Assembly (NCBI RefSeq): GCF_900116255.1
Contig: NZ_FPAI01000006.1
Span: forward strand, 81,507 to 145,506
Source: Halolactibacillus miurensis
GTDB taxonomy: Bacteria; Bacillota; Bacilli; Bacillales; Amphibacillaceae
DNA: 64,000 nucleotides
Direction: 5' to 3'
In this document: positions 16,735 to 25,103 of the stretch, piece by piece
Position numbering within the stretch: the stretch's first letter is position 1
Layout of the letters: the number at the start of each line of letters is the position of its first letter
Position numbers and translations under genes: made by a program
Notes under the pieces: model-generated
What the model was told of the DNA's origin: nothing
Database searches by the model: none
Seen by the model: only the letters and a program-made list of their open reading frames with translations

Positions 16735-17229
16735 ATGCAGCCTGAATCTTATTTAACTGATGATGTCATTAATGAGTTTTCAAAAACACTCGAGCTTTTT
16801 GATCTCTCTCCGAGCGATTCTAGACTGTTTACGATCCTTTTTCTAAACCATCAACCGATGACACTTGATGAAATGAGCCAAACAACAGGTAAAAGCAAAA
16901 CATCTGTTAATACTGGGATAAGAAATTTATCTGATTTAAATTTAGTTAATCAAGTATGGAAAAAAGGTGTAAGAAAAGATTTATATACGACAACCGATGA
17001 TTTATTTCAGCGGTTTATGCATTATTATCTTGATAAATGGTTAAGTCACACATCGATGCAAAAACAAAGTTTATCTTCTATAGAGAAAAAAATTTCAGAC
17101 AGACCTCAAGGTGAGTTAATTGAAACAAAAGTCAAACAGATGCTCATTTTTCACAAACATCTTGAGAAAGCTTTTATCCAGTTAAAAACAACCTGTCAAG
17201 AAATCAATGATGACGATCGTATATCTTGA
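16735..17229 (+). CDS. GbsR-family transcriptional regulator next to opuA
   Basis: The 164-residue winged-helix protein of the GbsR/OpcR group (MarR-like fold) has the helix-turn-helix segment MTLDEMSQTTGKSKTSVNTG followed by IRNLSDLNLVNQVWKKGVRK, which matches B. subtilis GbsR closely. GbsR-type proteins repress genes for choline and glycine betaine uptake or synthesis. AAAGGAG lies 9 bases before the ATG. The divergent placement beside opuA suggests it controls the importer. Its inducer is unknown. Confidence 0.85.
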   Translation: MQPESYLTDDVINEFSKTLELFDLSPSDSRLFTILFLNHQPMTLDEMSQTTGKSKTSVNTGIRNLSDLNLVNQVWKKGVRKDLYTTTDDLFQRFMHYYLDKWLSHTSMQKQSLSSIEKKISDRPQGELIETKVKQMLIFHKHLEKAFIQLKTTCQEINDDDRIS

Positions 17230-17234
17230 AAATT

Positions 17235-17276
17235 AAGAAGTTGTCTAACCTTACTGTGTTAGATAGCTTCTTTTCT
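17235..17276 (+). terminator. Terminator after the GbsR-type gene
   Basis: AGAAGTTGTCTAAC pairs with GTTAGATAGCTTCT, with TTTTC following. Confidence 0.8.
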
Positions 17277-17436
17277 AGCTAAAACAAGTGATCCTTCACA
17301 TGTCAAACAGCTCGCAAGAGCATTTGATAGCAGAAAGTTTAATAGTAGAAGTCTTTGGTCACGTTTACACAATCGTGAAAAAAATATGTAAAAATAGAGG
17401 AATTTACGATTCCACCTCTTTTTTAAGACAAAAATA

Positions 17437-17445
17437 TGATATATT
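17437..17445 (+). promoter_or_regulatory. Possible extended -10 promoter of prsA
   Basis: TGATATATT matches the extended -10 pattern with one change. It is 60 bases upstream of the prsA start. No good -35 is visible. Confidence 0.4.
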
Positions 17446-17504
17446 AACTAAGGTAAACAAAAACAAGACAGAACGTCTTATAATTTAAAGTAGGAGTGTG
17501 TTTA

Positions 17505-18461
17505 ATGAAAAAGTTAGTTATGGTTGCCACAATTACGGCAAGTCTCATCGGACTTAGCGCTTGTTCTGGAGATGACGCTGAGGTAGTCGTTGAAACAAAC
17601 GAAGGTAATATTACAAAGGATGCTTTTTACGAAGAATTAAAAGCAACTGCCGGTGAGAGCGTTCTTCAAAATATGGTACTAAAGACAATTTTAGAATCAA
17701 AATATGAGATTGATGAGTCTGCCATTGAAGATCAAATGAATATGTACCGTGAACAATATGGTGACATGTTTGAAATGTTACTTCAACAACAAGGTATTGC
17801 CTCTGAAGCTGCTTTTGAAGAACAATTACGGATGCAAATGCTTCAACAAAAAGCACTTGCTGATGGTGTAGAAGTAACAGATGAGGAAATTGAAACACAA
17901 TACAACCGTATGATTAATGAAGTACAAGCTTCTCATATCTTAGTTGAAGATGAAGAATTAGCTAATGAATTATACGAACGTGCCACAAGTGGTGAAGACT
18001 TTGCTGCCTTAGCTGAAGAATATTCAACCGATTCTGGTTCTGCTGCTGAAGGCGGTTCTGTTGGTTACTTCTCACGTGGTCAAATGGTACCTGCATTTGA
18101 GGACAAAGCTTACGAATTAGAAATTGGTGATATCAGTGAACCTGTTCAATCTGAATATGGTTATCACATCATCTACGTAACGGATAAGCGTCCAGTTGAA
18201 AGTGATGTGGAAGCATTAGAAGATGTACGCGAACAATTAGAGTCAGAAATTGCGACAACAAAAGTTGATTCTACTCAAGCGCAAGAAAAAATCATGCAAT
18301 TACTTAAAGATGCAGATATCGATGTAAAAATCGAAGAGTTTGAAGATACTTTTGTCTTTGAAGATCCTGCAGCTGACTTAGAAGAAGATTTAGATATTGA
18401 AGAAGATGCTGATGCTGACACCGAAGAGACAGACGATACAACGGATGAATCAGCCGAATAA
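17505..18461 (+). CDS. prsA: PrsA foldase lipoprotein (parvulin-type peptidyl-prolyl isomerase)
   Basis: The 318-residue lipoprotein (lipobox GLSAC, Cys20) folds secreted proteins at the outer face of the membrane. An N-terminal chaperone region is followed by a parvulin domain from about 132 to 225: VQASHILVEDEELANELY, EEYSTDSGSA, GGSVGYFSRGQMVPAFEDKA and YGYHIIYVTDKR. After that comes a very acidic tail of about 35 residues, almost all Asp, Glu, Ala and Thr. The ATG at 17505 is preferred because AGGAG at 17492-17496 is the ribosome binding site; the GTG at 17496 overlaps it. The acidic tail fits a salt-loving lifestyle. Confidence 0.93.
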   Translation: MKKLVMVATITASLIGLSACSGDDAEVVVETNEGNITKDAFYEELKATAGESVLQNMVLKTILESKYEIDESAIEDQMNMYREQYGDMFEMLLQQQGIASEAAFEEQLRMQMLQQKALADGVEVTDEEIETQYNRMINEVQASHILVEDEELANELYERATSGEDFAALAEEYSTDSGSAAEGGSVGYFSRGQMVPAFEDKAYELEIGDISEPVQSEYGYHIIYVTDKRPVESDVEALEDVREQLESEIATTKVDSTQAQEKIMQLLKDADIDVKIEEFEDTFVFEDPAADLEEDLDIEEDADADTEETDDTTDESAE

Positions 18462-18480
18462 TTACTCTTTTTTACTACAG

Positions 18481-18516
18481 ACACTTACAGAGATCTCTCT
18501 CTGTAAGTGTTTTTCT
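18481..18516 (+). terminator. Terminator after prsA
   Basis: The perfect 13-bp stem ACACTTACAGAGA/TCTCTGTAAGTGT is followed by TTTTCTTTT. Confidence 0.92.
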
Positions 18517-18666
18517 TTTATATTGAGTCATCGTGGTTAGGTTCTAATTATCTATCTTTCTTACAGAATTAAAATTTGACTGATGATATCAAATGTCATA
18601 CTCTATGGCATACCCAAAACAATTCTGATAAGATGAACATAACGATATATAAAAGGAAGTGACTCT

Positions 18667-19905
18667 ATGACACGTACGATTGACTATTTCTATTCAAAAA
18701 TTGCTTATTCAATTGATCTTAATGACGAAGTAGGTAATATCATTCAATCTTTAACCTTCCCTGAAATAAAAGATGCTGAAGCAACCTTCATTCTTGATCA
18801 TTTTGAAGCTGGCGCAAAAGTTCATGAACGCTTATTACTTAACGATTACGACGTGAGACTAACAAAAACAAATAAAGAGTATCTTACTCTCACCTTTAGT
18901 AATCAAAATGGGATGTACCGGGCAAAAATGTGGGATAATCAAGGGGCTATCAAACAAACGCTTCCATTACTAGAAAAACATCGTGTCTTTGATGTCACAG
19001 CAGTCGTTGATGAATACAATCAAAATAAATCTTTGACTATTAACCACCTTGCCCCAGTGGAGCAAGCTATCGAACCATTTACCTTGCTCCCTTTTCCTAA
19101 ACTTGATTTAAAAGAGATTGCAGAAGAACTCGTTTTCTATTTAACAACGTTAAATGAGCGATACAAGACACTTGCCCTTGAAACATTACGTTATTTTTGG
19201 GATGATTTTTTACTCGCCCCTGCCGCTAAAGGGTTTCACCATAACTACATTGGCGGGCTGATTAAACATACGACGGGTTTAATGCGGTTTACTTACTATA
19301 TCCAACACCACGAAAAAGGACCTGTCGAAGCCTTACTTTATCTCATTGCGGTTGTTGAAAAAGTATATAAGCACGAAGTTTATGCGGAGGCAAAAAAAGA
19401 AAAAACAGAACGAAAACGTCCTGTTTGGCAAGATACACTTGATCATTTATATAAAATGTTGAATCAATTAGTGAGTCTTGATCAAGCGTCAATAAACTTT
19501 AACACTTTATATACGTCTATTCTTTATCATGACTTAGGTAAATTATTAGAATATGATTATGCAGGAAAAAGTTATCAAGCGTTTGATTTTCTTTATCCCC
19601 ACGCAGATAAAAAAGAACTAGATTCCCGCGCACAAGGCGGAATAGAAATGGATCCTATAGGTGTCTTAGTCGGTCACATTCCTTATGGTGTCATGCTACT
19701 ACAACAGATGCTTGGTCAATTAAAAACACCTTTACCCTTATCACATATTCATCAAATCAATCACTGCATCTTATGTCACCACGGCCTACCTGAGTGGGGG
19801 TCTGCTGTCAGAGCGCCTCAAACAGCGGAAGGGTACTTAATCCACCTTGTCGATTACTTTGATAGTCGATATGAAAATGAAGAAATGGCCTACTACCGAG
19901 AGTAG
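18667..19905 (+). CDS. yhaM: YhaM-like OB-fold/HD-domain 3'-5' exonuclease, enlarged
   Basis: The 412-residue protein has an OB-fold-like nucleic-acid-binding part at about 60-130 (YLTLTFSNQNGMYRAKMWD). An HD domain follows: HHNYIGGLIKHTTGL at 191-204, YHDLGK with H288-D289, VGHIPYGVML, and LCHHGLPEWGSAVRAPQTAE. These match B. subtilis YhaM, a 3'-5' exoribonuclease of 314 residues. This one is about 100 residues longer, with extra N-terminal sequence and a lysine-rich insertion (about 218-280) between HD motifs. It sits after prsA and near yhaN/yhaO as YhaM does in Bacillus, but here it faces the opposite way to yhaNO. The activity is inferred by family. Confidence 0.75.
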   Translation: MTRTIDYFYSKIAYSIDLNDEVGNIIQSLTFPEIKDAEATFILDHFEAGAKVHERLLLNDYDVRLTKTNKEYLTLTFSNQNGMYRAKMWDNQGAIKQTLPLLEKHRVFDVTAVVDEYNQNKSLTINHLAPVEQAIEPFTLLPFPKLDLKEIAEELVFYLTTLNERYKTLALETLRYFWDDFLLAPAAKGFHHNYIGGLIKHTTGLMRFTYYIQHHEKGPVEALLYLIAVVEKVYKHEVYAEAKKEKTERKRPVWQDTLDHLYKMLNQLVSLDQASINFNTLYTSILYHDLGKLLEYDYAGKSYQAFDFLYPHADKKELDSRAQGGIEMDPIGVLVGHIPYGVMLLQQMLGQLKTPLPLSHIHQINHCILCHHGLPEWGSAVRAPQTAEGYLIHLVDYFDSRYENEEMAYYRE

Positions 19906-19949
19906 CAAGCATTTAATTCTACTTTTTAATCACTCGTTAATATTTCATA

Positions 19950-19984
19950 AAAAGAAGAACAGTCACTCCGACTGTTCTTCTTTT
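19950..19984. terminator. Shared terminator of yhaM and the second GbsR-type gene
   Basis: The 15-bp stem AAAAGAAGAACAGTC/GACTGTTCTTCTTTT with a 5-base loop serves both converging genes. It overlaps the last codons and the stop of the minus-strand gene. Confidence 0.85.
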
Positions 19985-20520
19985 GGAATATAATCAAATA
20001 TTTCTCCTGATTCGACGACCTGAATAAAACGCATCAGCCACTTATAATAATTTTTCGCATAGCTTAGTCGCTCAATATCATGTTCAATTCTTTCAATAAA
20101 TACGTCATCCGTTGTTTGTTCTTTAATTTTAAGTAACGCTTCAACTGCTTCATCAGCTTCTTCAATATTTGTCTCTGTGTAATGGCGCCAACGATTACCA
20201 AACAGTGTTGTAAAAGATTTATACCAGTTTTCCTCGGACTTGTACAAATCTTTTCTAACGCCTTTTTTAAACGCCGGTTCTACCATTTTCATCTCTGTTA
20301 ACGCTCTTACACCTGTTGACATACTGGTTTTGCTCATTTCAAGTGCTTCACGCATATCATCTAATGTCATCGGTGCATCATTGAAATAAATCTTCCCATA
20401 TAACCGTCCAATTGAGGGTGTAATACCATAAAGACTCATGTTTTTCGCAATCATTTGAATAAATTTATCAATGGTTTCTTCATACGCTTCATGTATTCTT
20501 TGCTCATCTTTTCCTTCCAT
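19963..20520 (-). CDS. GbsR-family transcriptional regulator (second copy)
   Basis: The 185-residue winged-helix regulator has NMSLYGITPSIGRLYGKIYF, MTLDDMREALEMSKTSMSTG and the C-terminal VESGEIFDYIPKEE. These are closer to B. subtilis GbsR (about 180 residues) than the protein beside opuA is. It stands alone with its own short upstream region. No choline or betaine genes are adjacent; the closest are opuA genes about 4 kb away. Its targets are unknown. GGGAGAGAAGTATA, with GGGAGAG as binding site, precedes the ATG. Confidence 0.85.
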   Translation of the reverse strand: MEGKDEQRIHEAYEETIDKFIQMIAKNMSLYGITPSIGRLYGKIYFNDAPMTLDDMREALEMSKTSMSTGVRALTEMKMVEPAFKKGVRKDLYKSEENWYKSFTTLFGNRWRHYTETNIEEADEAVEALLKIKEQTTDDVFIERIEHDIERLSYAKNYYKWLMRFIQVVESGEIFDYIPKEEQSE

Positions 20521-20588
20521 TATACTTCTCTCCCATCACGCGCTATCAATGTACCATCTTATCATGACTTCTACTTCTTGAAAAGATA

Positions 20589-23444
20589 CTATTCGACTTC
20601 TAAGTCAATGACTTGGTAATCGGTTAGTCGCTCTTTAGGTGCTGTCGTGAAATAAAAACTTTGACGCTGTTCTTGACTTAAATAATCAAGCAACCGTTTT
20701 TTACGTCCTTCATCAAAATGAACGAAACTATCATCAATAATAAATGGCAAATCAATGGATTGATTTAAAACCATCGCGACTCCTAACCGAATCGCAATCA
20801 CTAGCTGATCTAGTGTGCCTTGTGATAATTCCATGGCAACCAACTGACCTTGTCCATGCGTCACAAATAGTTGCTTGGACACATCGTCATAATCAATCGA
20901 GTGATAGCGATTGTTGGTTACCGCCCTAAAGACCTCGCTTGCTTTATCTAAAATACCAGGCAGCATCGATGCTTGAAACAATCGCTTTGTTTTAAGCAGT
21001 TGTTCATAACTTATTTTATACATTAGCCACTCATTTGCTTGTTGATTAAACGCCTCTCGTTTCATTTGGAATTGATAGTGTAAATCCCGGTAACTTGTCG
21101 AGGACTCCATTTGTTGCTTTTCCGCTTTCAACGTGGCCAGTTGTTTCATTATCGACATGTGTGCATCATCAAGTCGTTGCTTCTTATCCTCATGTTCATC
21201 GAGGTACTCTTTCAGTAACCGTTCATTTATCAGTGGTTCAGAAAAAATAGACTTTAACGCACGAGGCGAAAAACGTAGCTCTAACTTTTGTTTCATCTCA
21301 CTTTTTTGTTGTATCATTTCTTTATAGTGTATGACTTTTTCATGTTGAGCAATAAAAGCTTCAAAATCCTTCACATGATAGGCATCATATGCCTCAGCTA
21401 ACGCATCAACAACTGGCATTAATGTCGCTTCTATTTGTTGAGCCTCATCTTCTAACCCTCGTAATTCTTCGGTTAATTCAGTATGACGCTCGCGGGCATG
21501 TTTATGTTCATCATATTGATGACGTACTAGCTTCAGCATGCCTTCCATTGAGGTTTGTTCGGTAATGTCACACTGATCAATTATTGATTGTTTAAACTGT
21601 TTAAGCTTTTCTTCACGCAATGTTAGTGATGTTATTAATGTAGCTTTTTCCTCTAAAAGACACTTTAACTGATAGACACTTGCCAACACTGCACTATACC
21701 TAGGTTCAACTACGTGACTAAGAAACGGATATCGGCCTTTAAATCTATCTATATTTCGAGAAACATGTGTTTTTCGTTCTTTTTGTTTCTTTATTTCTTT
21801 TTCTTTTACCTCCACATCTCTCGTAAAAATTAGCCAATCACGTGTTAACTCATCTCTTTTTCTTTTAGCCGTTTCATCCCTAGTTAAAACCTGATAATAG
21901 TGCTGTAACTGATTTTCTTCTTGTTGTGTTGGTACTTCTCTAGCTGACACCTTAGGTCGTTGCTTCACATATATCAGACTAACTAAACTAATCATATATA
22001 CCATCATTAAACCGATAATAATGAATGGTTGAAAGCTATTCATCACATAAAGAGCAATGAAGGTCATAATTAAGACACCCGAGGCAAGACTAAATACCGG
22101 TAGTAACTGCTTAGGTGTAATAGCCCTGTCATGCTTACGCTTTAATGATTCGATAGCATCTTCTATATCCTGACGCTCATAATCATTTAATAGCGCCTCT
22201 TCTAATTGATGCCGTTCGTACGAAAGACTATCTCCCTCACTTAGCAGTAATTCCAGTTCCGCTTGTTTAGATGTTAGATCGTCATCTAGTTCTTTATACA
22301 GCGTTGTCATTGTGTCCAATTCAGCAACATTTTCTTTAGGTAAAGCTAACTGTTGGACCATCTCATCATCCAGTTGTAAGCCTATGTTTCTCTTTTCGTC
22401 CTGTATAGCTGTCATGACACGGTCAAGCTCTGTCTTTGTTTGTAAAAATATGTGATGCTGTTCACGCCAGTATGATTCATGATCGTTAATGGTTGATAAA
22501 AATTGATAAAATGAGGCTTCTCCCAAGCGTGTTTGACTGTCTTTTATTTTTTCCTTTTTACGTTCAATCAGTTGTTGTTGATAGGACACTTGTTGTAATA
22601 GATCACGTTTCTTTTCATGCCAGGCTATGACGTCAGCTTTATTTATTTCTCGCTTTACGTGTGGCTTACTATGCTCTAAGAGGTAACGATTTGCTACTTG
22701 GTAATTTTCAATGATGTGATACAGTTGTTGATATGTCTGATAAAAAAAGAGCTGTTGTTTAACTTCATCGATATCATCATGTAATTGGTCGATTGACTTT
22801 TCTATTTCTTTGATGTCTTGTTCAAGCACGTGATAACCTGATTCTTTTTCTTTTAGTTCTTTTAGCTGTTTCTCCATCGATTCTAATGTTTTGAGTTGTT
22901 GGTTTAACTCAGGATTCGTGCCAGCCTTTTTAAACAGGCGCTCAAGTGCTTTCTTTAATTTTTTTTCGGTCCGTTCAATCGCATCAGTCCCTGACATACT
23001 AAGAGATAACAATAAGTCACCTAATTGTTCCGGCGAATCTGTCTGTTCTTTTTGAATGGACAACACATCAAAATGAAAAATACGGTCAAAGAATTCTCGG
23101 TTGACTCGTTGAACGTATTGACTAAACACATCCATTGGGATGTCATTCTCTTGTTCATCTTTAACGAGTAATTGATGGTTTAACTTATCCGTTCGATATA
23201 AGGTAAAGACTTTATCGTCACATTGAATGGTTAATTCGCCACCAAAGAAATGATTCGGTTGATAATTAAATCGTTCTAACTCTTGTTTTGTGAGGCCCAC
23301 GAGCATATACGTCAGAAAGTACCGCACGTGTGTTTTACCTGATTCATTTTGACCACTAATCACAATTAAGCTCTCACGATTTATCTCATATGTTTTATTG
23401 ACTAATTTTCCGAACTGATAGATAGTAAATGTGTTAATCCTCAT
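20589..23444 (-). CDS. yhaN: YhaN, SbcC/Rad50-like AAA ATPase with membrane hairpin
   Basis: The product is about 951 residues. It has an N-terminal ATPase half (GQNESGKTH at 31-39), two long coiled coils, and a C-terminal half with the ABC-type signature LSQGTLDQLVIAIRLG and Walker B LPFIIDDSFVHFD. Between the coiled coils lie two hydrophobic helices (about 448-467 and 473-493), where Rad50 proteins have a zinc hook. It pairs with the nuclease YhaO. The ATG at 23444 is chosen because GGGGGT lies 7 bases upstream; it overlaps the yhaO stop by 11 bases, showing coupling. In B. subtilis the yhaO operon belongs to the SOS set. Confidence 0.85.
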   Translation of the reverse strand: MRINTFTIYQFGKLVNKTYEINRESLIVISGQNESGKTHVRYFLTYMLVGLTKQELERFNYQPNHFFGGELTIQCDDKVFTLYRTDKLNHQLLVKDEQENDIPMDVFSQYVQRVNREFFDRIFHFDVLSIQKEQTDSPEQLGDLLLSLSMSGTDAIERTEKKLKKALERLFKKAGTNPELNQQLKTLESMEKQLKELKEKESGYHVLEQDIKEIEKSIDQLHDDIDEVKQQLFFYQTYQQLYHIIENYQVANRYLLEHSKPHVKREINKADVIAWHEKKRDLLQQVSYQQQLIERKKEKIKDSQTRLGEASFYQFLSTINDHESYWREQHHIFLQTKTELDRVMTAIQDEKRNIGLQLDDEMVQQLALPKENVAELDTMTTLYKELDDDLTSKQAELELLLSEGDSLSYERHQLEEALLNDYERQDIEDAIESLKRKHDRAITPKQLLPVFSLASGVLIMTFIALYVMNSFQPFIIIGLMMVYMISLVSLIYVKQRPKVSAREVPTQQEENQLQHYYQVLTRDETAKRKRDELTRDWLIFTRDVEVKEKEIKKQKERKTHVSRNIDRFKGRYPFLSHVVEPRYSAVLASVYQLKCLLEEKATLITSLTLREEKLKQFKQSIIDQCDITEQTSMEGMLKLVRHQYDEHKHARERHTELTEELRGLEDEAQQIEATLMPVVDALAEAYDAYHVKDFEAFIAQHEKVIHYKEMIQQKSEMKQKLELRFSPRALKSIFSEPLINERLLKEYLDEHEDKKQRLDDAHMSIMKQLATLKAEKQQMESSTSYRDLHYQFQMKREAFNQQANEWLMYKISYEQLLKTKRLFQASMLPGILDKASEVFRAVTNNRYHSIDYDDVSKQLFVTHGQGQLVAMELSQGTLDQLVIAIRLGVAMVLNQSIDLPFIIDDSFVHFDEGRKKRLLDYLSQEQRQSFYFTTAPKERLTDYQVIDLEVE

Positions 23445-24645
23445 GTACGTTACCCCCAATCAGTTGGTAATACAGATAATGAAAAGCCTCATCCGAAGCA
23501 GAAGCTAATTCATCCTTTGTTAGTGCATCTAGGAATCGTCTAGCTCGTTGATGTTGGAACAACTCATCGACATATGACACATCGCTTGCTTCCTTAAACT
23601 GATGCGTTAACGTTTGAAAGAAAGGATCGTGCTTATGTAATGTGACAGGCGGCTGTTTAACCACAAGGTCTATGAAATAACTTTGATCATCATTTTCCTC
23701 ATTTAGTAACTGAAGTACGTCATTAAAACCTTGTGCGTGATACAATGATATCAATGTATCCGTGGGATGATAAATCTCAATAGCTAACATCGACTCTGCA
23801 TCCTGCTTTTCTAAACACTCCCGTAACGTATGAATAAGGTCATCAACCGTATAAATAGAGGCACCATCTATTTCGAGTGTCTCAAAACATACACTTTGAA
23901 GTGAGTGGAAGGTAAAAACTGTGCCAGTCTCTGTTAGTTCAACTAAGAAGCATCCTTTCTCACCTGTTTCTTTTTTTGAACCCCCTTGAATATTACCTGA
24001 ATAAACAACGGGTGGGTTATCGCTGAGTACTTGTCGTTTATGAATATGACCAAGTGCAAAGTAGTCAAAACCAAGTGATTTTAACCAGTCTAGTTGAAAT
24101 GGCGCATATGTTTCATGTTCAGTTGATGCCCCAACACTACCATGCAGCATACCTACTTGATAATCACATGTATGATCGATTGAAAAACCACGAGAAAGAT
24201 CATCTGTCACATGACGTGTTTCATAGCTGAATCCTTGTAGTTGAACCGTGGTTCCTGATGAATTTCTATATGTAAATGATGAGATCTGTTGCTGATTAAA
24301 TACGTGCACATGTTCTAAATAATCAAACGTCATCTCGCCTGTTTGATGATAGTCATGGTTACCAAAAGAAAGATAAACATGGATGCTGTGCTGATTTAAT
24401 TTTTCTAGTGCTTGCTTAAATTTCACTTCAGCAAAAATAGTCGTACTTGCTTGATCGAATATATCTCCAACAATGACCACAAAATGAACCTTTTTTGTAA
24501 TCGCTAACTCAACTAATCGGTTCAGTGCTAAAAAAGCGCTATGTTTCATTTTTTCTACTTGTTTATGTCCGAGTTTAGATAAACCAACAAACGGTCGATC
24601 CAAATGTAAATCAGCACTATGGATAAAGCGAATCGTTTCTTTCAT
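23434..24645 (-). CDS. yhaO: YhaO, SbcD/Mre11-like metallophosphoesterase nuclease subunit
   Basis: The product is about 403 residues. It has the calcineurin-type phosphoesterase motifs in order: HSADLHLD near the start, VGDIFDQ, SFGNHDYH, a GMLHGSVG histidine and LGHIHKRQ. A C-terminal region of about 150 residues likely contacts YhaN. Together with YhaN it resembles the SbcCD/Mre11-Rad50 complexes that process DNA ends. The start at 24645 (MKETIRFIHSADLH) is preferred, with GGTG 6 bases upstream. A near-consensus LexA box lies 42 bases upstream. Confidence 0.88.
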   Translation of the reverse strand: MKETIRFIHSADLHLDRPFVGLSKLGHKQVEKMKHSAFLALNRLVELAITKKVHFVVIVGDIFDQASTTIFAEVKFKQALEKLNQHSIHVYLSFGNHDYHQTGEMTFDYLEHVHVFNQQQISSFTYRNSSGTTVQLQGFSYETRHVTDDLSRGFSIDHTCDYQVGMLHGSVGASTEHETYAPFQLDWLKSLGFDYFALGHIHKRQVLSDNPPVVYSGNIQGGSKKETGEKGCFLVELTETGTVFTFHSLQSVCFETLEIDGASIYTVDDLIHTLRECLEKQDAESMLAIEIYHPTDTLISLYHAQGFNDVLQLLNEENDDQSYFIDLVVKQPPVTLHKHDPFFQTLTHQFKEASDVSYVDELFQHQRARRFLDALTKDELASASDEAFHYLYYQLIGGNVHED

Positions 24646-24676
24646 CCTTTTCACCAACTTTCTTATTACTTCTTTT

Positions 24677-24700
24677 ATTTTAACAGAGAACGCACGTTTC
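24677..24700 (-). promoter_or_regulatory. LexA (DinR) box and extended -10 promoter of yhaO-yhaN
   Basis: AGAACGCACGTTTC at 24687-24700 matches the Bacillus LexA consensus CGAACRNRYGTTYC at 13 of 14 positions. On the minus strand an extended -10 TGTTAAAAT (hexamer 24677-24682) follows at once, so bound LexA would cover the promoter spacer. This predicts DNA-damage induction of yhaO-yhaN. Confidence 0.8.
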
Positions 24701-25047
24701 TCCCATTCATTCCTGCCATTAATTTAGTATGCATACTGTTAATTTTTCGAACACCATTGATTGACTTAACGTACACTTCGTTTATGCATATAAATCCTCC
24801 ATTATTTATTTGAAGCGTTAAAAACACTATGGTTTAAATATATCGCTTTACTACTTTTATCGATCATATTTAAAACTTTAAATATTACATTATTAAATTA
24901 ATCTCTCCCCCTTAAGCAATGACCACAATGGCGTCCCTCATGTTGGCATAATCGTTGACCCATATTCCAATGCTCAACTTTGCTTTCAGACGTCATTTAT
25001 TATTTGGGTTGTCCCTAAATGATGAGCACATATTTCATGACATGAAA
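24701..25047. other. Intergenic stretch with one 32-codon Cys/His-rich frame
   Basis: About 350 bases between yhaO and the yhaP terminator carry no standard gene. A minus-strand frame at 24898-24996 encodes 32 residues with the spacing C-x2-H-x4-C-x2-C but lacks a ribosome binding site. The rest is AT-rich and unremarkable. Confidence 0.5.
24898..24996 (-). CDS. Possible 32-residue Cys/His-rich small protein (doubtful)
   Basis: The frame runs from ATG at 24994-24996 to TAA at 24898-24900. It contains NMGQRLCQHEGRHCGHCLRG, a zinc-finger-like arrangement that is unusual by chance. There is no Shine-Dalgarno sequence before either ATG and no obvious promoter. It may be a relic of a larger gene or a chance frame. 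No function is proposed. Confidence 0.25.
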   Translation of the reverse strand: MTSESKVEHWNMGQRLCQHEGRHCGHCLRGRD

Positions 25048-25093
25048 AAATAAGTGCGTTCTCTTTATTGAGTTACAGAGAACGCACTTATTT
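25045..25093 (-). terminator. Terminator of the yhaQ-yhaP operon
   Basis: The 16-bp perfect arms AATAAGTGCGTTCTCT (25049-25064) and AGAGAACGCACTTATT (25077-25092) have T-runs in both directions. It lies 11 bases past the yhaP stop. Confidence 0.9.
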
Positions 25094-25103
25094 ATATTTT
25101 TTA

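Noticed and set aside
17288..17488. Plus-strand frame of 66 codons upstream of prsA
   Set aside because: It fills the prsA promoter region, has no Shine-Dalgarno sequence, and matches no family I know. The extended -10 of prsA lies inside it.
24619..24813. Plus-strand frame overlapping the yhaO start
   Set aside because: Antisense to yhaO and to the LexA box; low-complexity product; no ribosome binding site.
24683..25087. 13-base repeat ACAGAGAACGCAC at 24683 and 25075
   Set aside because: One copy is the LexA-box half and the other is a terminator arm. The second does not form a LexA box, so the repeat is probably coincidental.
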